Shown here: one piece after another, positions 41,695 through 55,200 of the stretch
Layout of the letters: every line of letters begins with the position of its first letter
How positions within the stretch are numbered: position 1 is the stretch's first letter
Source: Saccopteryx bilineata
Lineage: Eukaryota; Chordata; Mammalia; Chiroptera; Emballonuridae
Direction: 5' to 3'
NCBI RefSeq assembly: GCF_036850765.1
Contig: NC_089490.1
Coordinates: 97,452,074 to 97,516,073, forward strand
DNA length: 64,000 nucleotides
Notes under the pieces: model-generated
Databases searched by the model: none
The model's input: only the letters and a program-made list of their open reading frames with translations
What the model was told of the DNA's origin: nothing
Program-made: the position numbers and the translations under genes

Positions 41695-42891
41695 TCTCTC
41701 TAAAATCAATAAAATCTTTAAAAAAAATAATAAATGTTCTCTAGAGTAGTGAAATTCATAGAGAGGAACACAGAATGGTGGATGCCAGGGGTTGGAGGAA
41801 GCAGAGAATGAAAAGTTGGTTGTTTAATGGGTATAGCAAACAGTACTGGAGGTCGGTTGCATAACAAAGTAAATGTATTTAACACTATTGTATGTGCACT
41901 TAAAAATGGTTAAGATGGTTGTTTTATTTTATGTGTATTTTACTACAAATATAAAAAGAGACTCATTAAAATACTCCAACTGCAATAACAGATTTCCAAA
42001 ATTAAATCTTCTAGATACTGTCTGCGTTGTTACTATTTAATTTGTTCAATCCCCTCTTTGATTTTGAAGGGATTATATTTTAATATCTTTTTGTTTGCAG
42101 GATTTATTTTCAATGACTGCAAATTATTAAAACTCTGAAAGCAAGCAAACAAACAAAAGCTCAACATTGGATGGTAGCAACAAATACCTCAAATTCTCTA
42201 ACAACAGCAGCGAAACCTGGGTTTTTCTTGCATTGCTCATCCAGCAAAGCTATATTCTTATCAAATTCTTTGATGTATGTAGAATACATTTTTAGATATG
42301 GCCCCTTCTTTACAAAGATATCAGCAATTCTTTGTTGTTCTGTCCTAAAGATAGAGAAGAAATACATAAAAATATAAAAAGTCATCAATGTATCCAAAAC
42401 ATATCCAATGAGCAGAGTCTCATTTTCATGCCATCAACTTATCTTTTTCTCTTATTGTGAGGCATATCCCAAATGCCTACTCTTCACCATTGACATTGTC
42501 ATCATCACATCTTGCCTGGTCAAGATGTCTCCTCGCTTCTACCATCTCATTCTTCTGTGTAGCCAGATTCTAAAAACATCTATTGTATCATGTGACTTCC
42601 AATGGCCTCCTTGGCACTTAGCGGAAAAACAAACACCTTATCTGGGCTTACAAAGCCCCACAGGTGCTGCTGTTCCTACTTTTCTGACCCACCTCCCCTT
42701 TCTCATTAGTCTCCAATCGTACTGGCCTTCTTCATATTCTTTTGTCATACAGAATCCATAACTACTTTCAAAACTAATGGCTCCACATGCCTAGAAGTAG
42801 AGAACCCAGCCTGGCCCCTCCTTTTTGTTCCAATATCAGTTTCAGTGCTCAGTGTTCTTTATTTTAGATTTTATTTATTTTTCAGAGAAAA

Positions 42892-42940
<49 letters not shown>

Positions 42941-43249
42941 GGGGGAGAACAGGAAGCATCAACTCCCATATGTGCTTTGACCAGGCAAACCCAGCCAGGG
43001 TTTCGAACCAGCAACCTCAGTGTTCCAGGTCAATGCTTTATCCACTACAAAACCACAGGTCAGGCAATTCTCAGCATTCTTAAACAAGCCTTCCTTAGCC
43101 ACTCAATTCACAAACACCTGATCCTACTTTATGTATATGAGGATCAGAAACTGCTTCTAATATATATACGTATATATATGTATGTTATATATAAGCATAT
43201 GCTATATATAGTATGTTATATATACACATGTGTTATATAGACTTATATA

Positions 43250-43285
<36 letters not shown>

Positions 43286-46200
43286 TTTGTATATTTGTCT
43301 GGTGCTTCCCCTTCTAAAATGTCTGCTCCATGAGAGAAAGAGAGTTGAATGTTTTGTTTGCTGGGATAGGCCTAGCATACTTAGAGTGCTGTCACACAGT
43401 AAGTATTTAAAACTTGTTGAATGCAGAGACAAAAGATTTCATCAGCTGTTATTAAAGCCAACGTAAATGTTATTTCAGAAAGCCTACTAAAACCAAAAAA
43501 TATGTTTTGATTCAAAGACCCCTAAAAGAAATATATTTTCATAAGTAGAAAATATCTTACCCAAGGATTATAAAAATTTTGTTGGTAATACAGCTTTTGC
43601 CCTACTGTTGTTCTAGTTGTCCCTAAATATAGTCTGTCTCATAGGAATGCTTAATATTTTAACACAGAACATCTATAGATCTAAACTTGAAAAACTTTAG
43701 TAAAAGCAAAAAATATATTTAAGCCTCCACTTGCTTGCATAAATGTGCACATCTAAAGTCATTTCAGATTATTTTTAAGATTTTTATAAGAATGAAGTAT
43801 GCCTGACCAGGCAGTGGTGCAGTGGATAGGGCATCAGACTGGGATGCACAGGACCCAGGTTCGAAAGCTCAAGGTTGCCAGCTTGAGTGCAGGCTCACCA
43901 GCTTGAGCACAGGGTCACTGGCTTGAGCACGGGGCCACTCGCTCTGCTGTATCCCCCCCTCCCTCCATCAAGGCACATATGAGAAAATAGTCAATGAATA
44001 ACTAAGGAGCTGCAACGAAGAACTGATGCTTCTCATCTCTCTCCCCTCCTGTTTGTCTCTATCTGTCCCTCTCTTTGTCTCTCTCTCTCTCTCTCTGTGA
44101 GAAAAAAAAAGGAATAAAGTATGTACAAGAGCTCTTTATAAATATTTTATTTCTACCATGACTTTAAAAAACTACCTTTTAGTCATTTCTCAGTCCTTAA
44201 CTCTGTTTTGTTTTATACTTAAACTGCAGCTAAGTATTAATTGCTTATCTACCATATTTTCCTGACACGCAGAGGTCTGATATTTCCAAAAGGCAGTAGT
44301 ATTTTTCTGGATTATACATAAAGAGAGCTTAGAGGGAAATTGTAATCATGAAAATATGTGATACTGTTTTGTTATTCAAATCATTTTGAGTTCCCTAAGT
44401 ACTTCAACAATAAATTCAATCCCCTAGACCAAACTTTCTACAAGCTGTCACCAAAGTTCCTACTTACTTTCTACACCCAATGGAAGCTGTTAACTTTTTG
44501 GTATCCTTTACCTGTTCTGAACTCTACAATATCTACAGTGATGTCAGACACATGTAAATTTTTTAAACCAACCAAATATATCATCAAATTATATCAGTGA
44601 ATGGCCTTTTTTCCAAAACGCCAAGGGCGTTTGAGTTGAAACTCCAGAAAAGATAGATAAAACATTAGAAGTTTTTTGCAATGTCAGAGTAAACACCTTG
44701 ATTATCAAAGTTCACATATAAAAGTTAAATTAGCTGATTATGGGCCCTTCTTGCCTATGGATCCATCTAAAACTGGGAACCCTGGGAAAGCTGGTCCATT
44801 TTTACCAGTTCAACATTCTTTCCTCCAGCTCCTTCAGGAGATCCCGGTTGAGCTCATACAGCTGAGGCAAATAGTACAAGATCTGATTTAGGATCCGGTC
44901 CTCAATCACTGGTTTCCCGAGGTGTCTGGAAGCATGGGCTACAGCATCCCGAAAATCCTATTCAGTCAGGGGAGGAAAAACAATATACATACACATATAA
45001 CTTGGTAAAATCCTTTTTCCCTGGTCACTGTATAACCTAAAACAACATAAACTACAAAGTGGAAAGTACCTATTTCCTTCTATTCCACTTATAGATAGAA
45101 AATTAAACAAACAAACAAACAAAAACACAAAGTGGCTGGGGTAGATATTTGGTTTTAAAGCAATCTGTGTGAAGAAGAAAAAAAAAGAAGACGACTATGT
45201 GTGTTGCTCTTAAATCTTTTGGTTTGATATCCAAACTTAGCAATTATACTAAGGGCATGTCTAGAAATTGTACTGCAACTCTAATCGAAAATTATTATAA
45301 TACTGCAATATGAACACAATCTATTTATTTTCAAAGTCCCCAGGAAATCTTAACTAGTTTTATTCTGGAAGAGTCCCTGTGACTACTCTCAGTAACCATT
45401 TCCCCAAGACAGGAGCATTCCAGGTGAGGCACATGGAGGAGGCCACATTCTTGATAATCAGAAGATACTGGATCTAAGCCCTTTCTCCTGTTTCCTGTGT
45501 TTCCTGGAGCTTGCCTCATTTTCCTCAACTTCTTCATTATTAAGAATAAAGTCAAATAACAATGCATTTCATCTGTACCAAAGTGACTTGAACAAAATTA
45601 TTTTCTTTCAGAGAAGTTTCACTTATTGAGCATTTTTCACTTATTGGTTAAAAGAAAATTAAACTGTCCAGAATAGTATATATATAAGAGAAAATTCAAG
45701 TATGGTTGAGGCAGAAAAGTAAAGTTTCTGAAGAAAGTCAGTGACAGTCTCTTAATAATGAATAAAATGTTATGTTATTTCTAGGTTGCTTGTGTTTTTG
45801 TTTTTCAGGGAGGGAAGGACAATATGTCCAGCTAAAAAATGCTTTGTGTTCATGTTCTTTTCAGCTACGATGTCCACATGACCGATCTAATTCTAGCTAC
45901 TGAGATATAAACGAAAATTTCTGAGAGGGGCCTCAGGAAAATCTCTTTATGAAAATATTTTTCTAACCTTATAAATTATGTCAAATTTAGGATTACTGAT
46001 ACGTTGAGTTGAAGAGTAGTTCATCTAGGTAGAAATTGTATATTATCTAACAGATACTCTTTAGAATTTAAAGTCTGGCTTGGTTGTCACCATTGTTTAG
46101 TTTCAGTAATTTACATCCAAATTAAGGTTGTTTTTCTTCTTTGAAAGACTTTTTTTTTTTTTTGGTCACAAATTACTAGACAATACTAAGCCTTTTCTGG

Positions 46201-49200
46201 TGTTGCTCATTAATGTACTATATTTATTTACTTTTTCTTTTTACCTTTTGACCCCTTTCACCCATTTCTCCCTATTATCTGTTAAATGGGTTGTTAGGCT
46301 TTAGTAAGATATTGAACAACTAAAGTTTTCTACCCTTATTTGGTACAAAGAATCAACAAAACATTTTAACTCTGGATCTTAAACTCTCCCCTCTACTCAA
46401 CCTTCTCATTAATTCACCAAGATTTATACTTTTTACAAATAAAAATTTTCTCTTCACATATTCTTTTTCATCAGTTTTTCCCTAGAAGACTATTTCTACC
46501 CTGTTTTAAGACAGGTCCACACCACCCTACCCTATCATTCCAAGGACCTGAAAAGGGCAGGGAAGGAGACTGGCATTTGTCTGGAGTTCACTAACCCCAG
46601 ACGGTAGGCCTCAAGATAAAAGTAAGACAATAGTGGTGTCTGTCCCACAATCCTGAGGATTCCAAAACAAACACTGTTCCCTCTTAGAAACAATAGGTTT
46701 AATTAAAACCTTAAAGCAATGGTTGAGTAAAACAGATTCTACTAGGCTTTATCTCCCTTTACCTTTATTTACAATTAATTTTCCTTTAGAGATTCGCTGG
46801 ACAAATCAACTTTAGAAATTATACTAATTGCCCTGGCCAGGTTGCTCAGTTGGTTGGAGTGTTGCTCTGGAAACGAAAGGGTGGCACACTCATCCTAGTC
46901 AGGGAACATGCAGGAGTCAACCAATGAATGCATAAATAACAGAACAGAAATCAATGTCAATGTCTCTCTTCTGTTTTCCTCAAAATCAATTTTTAAAAAT
47001 TAAAATCACAAAGAAAACTAGCTAGAAGGTGACAGAGGACAATCTGACTTTGGGTGATGGGTATGCAACATAATTGAACAGCAAGATAACCTGGACTTGT
47101 TATCTTTGAATATATGTATCCTGATTTATTGATGTCGCCCCATTAAAAAAATAAAATTATTTAAAAATAAAAATAAATAAAAAATTGTAAAAAAAAAAAA
47201 TTTTTTAAAAAGGCACTGATTTCTCCCTTGAGCCCTTCAACACTTGTCCCCAACATACCAATATATTCACAATAAGTCAGTCTTTCTTTCTCTCTCTCTC
47301 TCTCTTTTTCAAGATTTTATTTATTGATTTTACAGAGGGGGGATGGAGCAAGAAGCTTCATGTTAGTTGTTCTTTGATTAATTCTCATATATGCCTTGAC
47401 AAGACAAGCACAGGGTTTTGAACTGGCAACCTCAGCGTTCCAGGTCGATGCTTTATCCACTGCGCCACGACAGGACAGTCTAACCAGAGTACATCCTATG
47501 ATTCTTGTGAAAGACAGAAACCTCGTATGTAATTTAAAAGTACATGAAATAATTCCTTTTCTAAGGTTTCACTATTTTACAAAACCCAAATTCTCCTTTG
47601 CTCAACAAATGCTAAAAAAACCCTTAACTTCTATCTTAGTACCTGGTACTAACCTTTATCTGCCCAATAGTCACTTTTGCTCACAGAAACCATCTACTTA
47701 TACCAGTAACTAAAGAACTACTTTTATAACTAATTACTGTAATATAAAATAAGAATTCGTAAGTTGTGTAAACTCCAATCCTGAAAACCACACAAAACAT
47801 CTCCAGAAACAAAATGGATATCTGCCAAATTCCACCTCCCAACAGCTTGTCTCTGTCAGAACTCACATTTACTAAGAGAAAATAGGGCAACTTAACACTT
47901 TTGCAAGTCATTAGATTTTTCCATAATGCAGAATAGAATATATTTATATATCACAAATAACTTCCTCACCTGCAAAGGTGTTCAAAGCACGACAATATAT
48001 TTAACTCTACAGTATTTTTTTTAACTAGTTTGCAATTAAAATAATTTAGACACGAGTTCCTTGTTGAACAAAGTAATCAGCACCGGCCTTTTTTTCTGGT
48101 GGAATCAATGATGAATAAATGATGACTCTGTCCGCTGGCAGAGGGAAGACTTTTAGTTTCCAGTTGGAAGGTATTTCCTCAGTCATGACAGTGACAGTAG
48201 ACATTAGCTATTAAGTAGATTGAGTCCTATTTGACACAGCTTTCCCTAGACTCTGCATTCCACACTTCTCCCACCACTGCCAAAAAGGAAACTTGTTTAT
48301 TTAAGACACATTCAGCAGAGACCAGCCAAATCCACACTGGGCTGACCAGTGAGATGGCCTCTAACTGGAGGCCCCTGTCACATTACCGGGCAAAATTTTC
48401 CTTTTTCCAGTACTAGGGGATGGAGTAGGCAGCTCTGAATAAACTAATGGACCATACCTCTTTTTAAAATGGTAACATGTCAGAATAAAACAGAAGTGTA
48501 ACAATTAAAAGAGCAAAAGAAGAACATTTAATAAAAACTATAGGGATTTAGAGAATTTATATCTAGCTGTTTATTAGAAATTACCCCTAAGACTCAGAAA
48601 GTTACATAGTCTAAGCGAGCTCTACTAGAGCAATTGGTGGCCTTCGTGGTGCCTTTTTTGTTTGTTTTTTAAGATTTTCTTTATTGCCTGACCGGGCAGT
48701 GGTGCAGTGGACAGAGCGTCGGCCTGGGATGCTGAGGACCCAAGCTGGCTTGAGCGTGGGCTAACCAGCTTGAGCATGGGGTTACCAGCCTGAGTGCGGG
48801 GTCACCAGCTTGAGTATGGGATTACAGACATAACCTATGGTCACTGGCTTGAAGCCCAAGGTTGAGGGCTTGAGCAAGGGGTCACTGGCTTGGCTGGAGT
48901 CCCCCCCCACTTCCCCAGTCAAGACACATATGAGCAGAGATGGATTAAAGTGGGTTGAGGCTGTGGGCGCAGTAGAAAATTTTAGGCCTCTTAAAAAAAG
49001 ATACAAGGAAAATAAAAATACATGTTAACCATATTTATAAGTAAATAAAAAATATTATGTACTATTAATGTTAAACTTGCACATATGAAACCAAATGTGT
49101 CATTAGAAAAGTGTAAAGTTGGGGTGTGCGGGACCCTTCAGAAGTTGGGGCCCAGGGTGCGTGCCCGATGCGCCTGCCATTAAATCCACCTCTGCATATG

Positions 49201-52200
49201 AAAAAGCAATCAGTGAACAACTAAGGTGCTGCAACTATGAGTTGATGCTTTTCATCTCTCTCCCTTCCTATCTGTCTGTCTTTCTCTTTCCCTTTCTTGG
49301 TAAAAAAAAAAACAAACAAAAAAAAAACCTTGATTTTACATTGAATGGGGTGGGAGGAGCAAGAAGTATAGTTGCTTCACTTTAGTTGTTTATTGATTAC
49401 TTCTTGTATGTGCCTTGATTGGACAAGCCCAGGGTTTTGAATTGATGGACCTCAGCATTCAGGTTGATGCTTTATCCACTGCGCCACCACAGGCCAGGCC
49501 TTCATGGTGCCTTTCTGAAAATGGAAACGGGCATAGCACCCCTAACTCGTGGCCTTTATAACTACACATGGCAGCCCTGGTCCTCAACTCATTCCCTCAC
49601 CTCTCGGGCCACCAAGCCCTGAAAGTGACATGCTATGGTCCCAGTGCCAGATGTTTACACAGGAAGGACACAGCAGAATTTTTAACTTCTTAGCTCTTCA
49701 TGAACCTCAAACATGTCTAGAACTGATGCCACTGAAAAAAGGAAACATCTTTTTTTCTCTCTTTTTTTTTTTTTTAATAAAAAGAATGATTACAGCATAT
49801 GTCTGGTTATTTTTCTAAATGCTAATATCCAGGATGATTTGGGAAAGTGTGATGACACTTAAGAGACAAAAGTAAAGCTAGTTTGGGGCAGAAGAATCTA
49901 AATTCACCAACTCCTCATTGATTAAATCAGTGAGGATGCAAGACCACAGGACTGGCACTTCAAAAACTGGATCCAGAATTTACCTTTCACACTGAAAAAA
50001 GCTGGATAACTAAAATAAAAGGAGTGAGAGAAGTCAGAGTATGAAACTGTTAGGCGACAGAGTTTACTAATGTCAACTACTTAACTTCAGTCTATTCTTC
50101 TAACATAAAGCCCACTGAACTACCTACACTCTAGTTTCTGGGCACGATAACCAAATGCTCGTTTAACTTGGAATTTTTAGAAATAGAAATGGGCTTCTAA
50201 ATTATAAAGCATATAATATTTTTCTTAACCATTCCCAGAAAAATCTACAAATAAGAACCAGATCAACTTTAAATAACTTAGTTCCTCTGAGGTATGAATA
50301 CCCTACTGTTTCCAGCTCTGATCACTTGGGTAAGACTCGAGCAAAAATCAATGCAAATGTAGTCAAGTATGAATATACTGAGGCAAGAAAGCACAAAACA
50401 GATGGCCTTGTTCCTCGGGTCAGGCTTTACATCTCCAGTGTCAAAGAGAAGTGACTTAATTACCAGCTGTCCTGACCGGGCTTCCTGACCCTAGGGCATT
50501 TAGTTAACCACTGCTATGACACAATGAATTACACAGACCAAATGGACATATGGACAGACAGAGAGCTCTGCATGGCTCCCCGCCTTCATGAAGGGCATTA
50601 AAAATCACTTCATATTAAGCAAAAGCAAAGCAGCTGCTAAGGTCAAAGAGCTTTGATAAATATGCAGAAATGAGTGTATAACTATGAAGTAAAAGCAGCG
50701 GGGAGAAAGTCCCCACATTAACAATTTGACTTTGTTTTAAAATAAAAGTACTTGTCCAATAAAAGTATTTCTACCTCTCTATATGCTCAGACCTAGTACA
50801 AAATTATCAATGCAAAACTGTATAAAATATGATGGAAACCAATCCTTTATCTGAAGTCTCCAACCCCTTTAATAACATTAACAAGTAATCATCATAATAT
50901 ATCCTAAATGACCGATATCTACTTTCATTCTCATCCTTAGAAGGTGAAAAACTAGAATTTCTCTGGTTTCCTGGGCCAACTGAAAGAATTCTGAAAATAA
51001 GCTACTATACTGAAAGACATACTAATTAATACCCTTTCCAGCATGGTAGAGATTTCAAGATGCAATTTTTCATCAATTTCTGAAGAATTCGATAAGTACA
51101 AAGGCTCAGAGACCACAGTTAAAGTCTCACTTTGCCATTTAGCAGTGGGCTACTTTTGGCAGCTAGCTTACCTTCTTTATTTAGAAAATAAAAATAACAT
51201 CTATTTGATAGGGTTGTTATGAGGATTAAAATAGATAATTTATATAACATAGCATGTTGAAAAGCCAACAGAGAGAGTGCTCAGTAGAAAGTTATTTATT
51301 TAATGAAAGTTAACTTAAATGAACACATAAACATCATTTAAGATCCACAAGTTCCTGGAAGCCTGGAAAGAGCCCTGAAACAGTGGCCTATAAAGCAAAG
51401 GAAATACCACCCCAAGGTGGGGACAACAAACTTCTCAGCTCCAAGACAAAGGTGCTCACAACGATGAACTTCATCCAGTAAAGGACAGCCCTCACATGAA
51501 GGAAGCTGCTCAAAAGGGAAGGTTTGGAAGCCATGTCAGTAGACAGACACCTAAGGCGGACTGTTTACAACTAAAGAATAAATGATAATTAAATGGTTCA
51601 CAGGACTTAAAAAAACAGGGGGGGGGTGTATTCAGTAGAACAGGTGATTTTAAAATAGGAAAAACTAGAGGCTTCTGTGAAGAAGTCTTTTATTGCTTTT
51701 TATAATGCATTGAAAAAAAAGATAATATTCTATTTATTACTACACGTCTGATGTCGGAGACACTTTGCCCCACCTCTATGGACTTAGTGAGACCCTCTCA
51801 CATTGTCCAGGTAATGCATCCCCCAACCTACAGAAGTCGGTGTGACACAGGTGCTTCGTTACTAGGACCACCTAACTATTACTTAACCAGCCCCTCTTTG
51901 TCCAAAAGACAGTAAAGCCTCTTATCATTCCCGTTAAAAATATTTTTAATAGTGCTATTTGAACATTTTTGAAATACATTTATAGAGATGTTTATTATAT
52001 TAGTCTCCCACCAGAAAGCAAATAAGATATCAAAAACAACACCAAAAAACAATGTATCATTTGTACTTAATTATACATACTAGATGTCTAAGGTGTTTTA
52101 TCTTTAAAATGGGCATTTATATACAATAGAAACCTCTAGATTGGACAACATCTGCCACAAAAGGGGGAAACAAATATAAGTAATTAGAGTTTTGCCAAAC

Positions 52201-55200
52201 CAAATATTATTCATCACTTTTCTATCATTCTTTCAAATATTAATTTACTGGGATAACAATAAACAAAATAAATAAAAATCCCTGCCCTCATAAAGCTTAC
52301 TTTCTAATGTAGATAGAAACCTAGATTCTATTTCATGAACAAAGTCTATTTTCATTGATTTGATTAAAAGCTTACTTGAGAACATCAAAAGTAAATAGTG
52401 GGATTTAAATTTACATACCTAAGTAAGTTCTGAATAAGAGCACAGGAGGTCCTCGGGTTACAACAGTCTCGACATACGTTTTTTGAGTTTATGACTCTCA
52501 GTCCCATAAAAACTAAAAAATTGAGAAGTGAGTGTTTCAGCTTACTCTGTTAGTGTCCTACTTACGAGCTATGTTGGCAAACTAGTTTGGTGGAGCATGG
52601 CAGAAGAATATGCAGTAACACGGCATATTTGTGTTTTTATATTCTAGATTGTGATTTTACAACTGTTAGGATAGGTAAGTGACTTAGGCTAGGGTGTGTT
52701 TCAACTTACACCAAAATTTGGGTTACACACTGTTGTAGGAACAGAACTGTCGTAACCTGAGGACACCCTGTACTTTACATTGAAGGCCCTCTCTCTACTT
52801 AGCCTGCAGCTAAAACTAATTATTTTCTACTTATCTTTTAGGATCTTGTTTAATGATCACACTAACCTTAGTTATTATTATTCCCATTTTCCAGAAAAAG
52901 AAACCAAAGCTTGACTAATTTATCTAAGAGCACATAGTAGCATAGACAGAATTCTTAACATTAACCAATTAGTCACATTCATTCCTTCAATTTACTGAGG
53001 GTCTTCCAGTGAAGAATAGTAGTTGTAGAAATTATATGATTCCCACCCTCATCTAGCATCCATTTTAAGTAGAGGAGACCAAAAAGATACAAGTAAACAA
53101 ACAAATATATAAATTATATTAACTTCCAAGATTAAAACAAGGGGAATTGAAAAAAAAAGGATGTTCAAAGAAGAGCTCTCTGAGGAGAGGTCACATTCTC
53201 TCTCCTCAATGTTTGAAGGAAGAACAAACATTCTAGGAAACTGGAATAGCAAAAGCCTGAGCAGGAATGACCTTTAGCACTAAACTAAAAATTGAAAGGT
53301 GGCCAGTATGGCTAGAACATGCTCAATGAATGAAAGAACACCCTCCCTTATAATTTCTCATCTAATTACCAGAGGCCAAATGACACAGCAGCTTATTAGT
53401 TGGGCCATAATTGTCCAATGTAGATCATTTTTTTAAATTTAATGTTTATTTTATTGATTTTAGAAAGGAGAAGGGAGAGAGAGACATGAACATCAATCTG
53501 TTCCTGTATGTGCCCTGACCAGGTATTGAACCAGCAACCTCTCATGCCCCAACCAACTGAGTTATCTGTTGAGGGCAGCAGATCATTTTTGACAGTGGAA
53601 AAGAGTTCTGTTAATAATATTATGCCATGACAGTAACCAGGACTGTCAAGAGCAGACAAGGACATATAGTTGTTCTACTTACAGGTCTTGATGAGGAGCT
53701 TGGGCTTTACTCGTAACACACTGGGAATCACTTAAAGGATTTTAAACAGGAAAGTGACAAGCTCTATTATATATTTTAAGAAAATCACTGCTAAGCCTGA
53801 CCAGGTGGTGGCAAGGTTGATAGAGTGTTAACCTGGGACACAGAGGACCCGGGTTCAAACCCCCAGGTCGCTAGCTTGAGCGTGGGCTCACTGGAGTTGC
53901 CGGCTTGAGCACGGGATCACAGATATGACCCCATGGTCACTGGCTTAAGCCCAAAGGTCGCTCGCTGGCTTGAGCCCAAGGTTGCCGGCTTAAGCGAGGG
54001 GTCACTGGCTTGGCTGGAGACCCCACCCCCTTCCCCTCACCCCCACCCCCACCCCCACCCCCACCCCCACCCCCACCCCCACCCCCGGTCAAGGCACATA
54101 TGAGAAAACAATCAATGAACAATTAAAGTGCCGTAATTACAAGTTGATACTTCTCATCTCTCTTCCTTCCTGTCTTTGTCTCTCTCTCTCTCTCTCTCTC
54201 TCTAGCAAAAAAAAAAAAAAAAAAAAATCACTGTTAAAATTTTATAAGGAAAAAAATCATATAAAGAACAGATTGGAAGGGAGGTAAGAATGGAAATAAG
54301 AAGCCCAATTAGGAGCCTGGTATGGTTGGCTGAGTACATGATGAGCTGGTTACAGTAAAGAGAATGTACAATTGGCAGGTTTGCTATGGATTAGCTGAAG
54401 CAGTGAGATGGGAAATGAAGAACAAGTCCTAGTTTTCTGGGGTTTGCAGCTGTATGGGTGGCACTACCATTTTGAAAAGGGAAAGACAAACTTTTAGGAC
54501 TCTCCCTCCTCTTTATACTTAGGGTATTAACTTAGAGACAATATACACATCTAACCTTTTTCTTTTTCTTTTCCTTTTTTTAAATCCAGTTCAAAGTCCA
54601 GGAGCTGGTGGTATATACTGCAGAGAATATACCACATAAAACATTAATTGTAAAGTCATACTACTGACTCCGCAGGAACTCCCCCCACCACCACCCCCAC
54701 ACAAACATCAGGTAGATGAATCAAAGCCCTCAACTGAGTATATTGGCTCTTAAAACCTTAAGTATATTTTAAATTGTTTGCCCTCCACACAAGTCTATTT
54801 CTTCCCAATATAATAATTTAAATAATGGGAGTCAGTAGTTTAGATTTAATTTTTTTCTATGAGTTATTCCACCTAGTTTTTTTACCAATGCTAAACAAAG
54901 AAGTATTAGTAAATTACAGTGATACATTAAAATTTTTTAGATATGGCTATCATATGGACCATGCAGATATTGAACATTTCCATCATCTCAGAAAGATCTA
55001 TACTGCTCACAAAAGTTAGGGAATATTTTATTGCTTCATATTCATTTTGAAATATCCCTTAAAATTTGTGAGCAGTATATTAATGCTATTCTAGTCTGTA
55101 ATATGGGAAATTATATATAATTGAAACAATAGCTTCTCCCAAGCCACTTGAACAGCTGGTTGATTTCCAAAAAATACCCACTGGACTGCATGTTATTTAC

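Larger units (their letters stand above)
48654..49498 (-). repeat. tRNA-derived SINE, gcctgacctgtggtg type, split in two
   Basis: The left piece (48654-48685) ends aagattttctttatt and the right piece resumes near 49329 with ttgattttaca, ending gcgccaccacaggccaggc at 49498. The target duplication (ttcgtggtgcctttt before, ttcatggtgcctttc after) spans the whole block. Between the pieces sits a long-type SINE. Confidence 0.88.
52975..54480 (-). repeat. L2, antisense, interrupted by two SINEs
   Basis: Pieces at 52975-53300, 53640-53790 and 54236-54480 follow antisense L2 (tgaggagcttgggctttact, ttaaacaggaaagtgacaag, gaagcccaattaggagcctg). SINEs at 53433-53578 and 53795-54223 interrupt it. Confidence 0.5.

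Noticed and set aside
53937..54122. 61-codon frame with a poly-glycine run
   Set aside because: The glycine run comes from the CCCCCA array within a SINE read in reverse.
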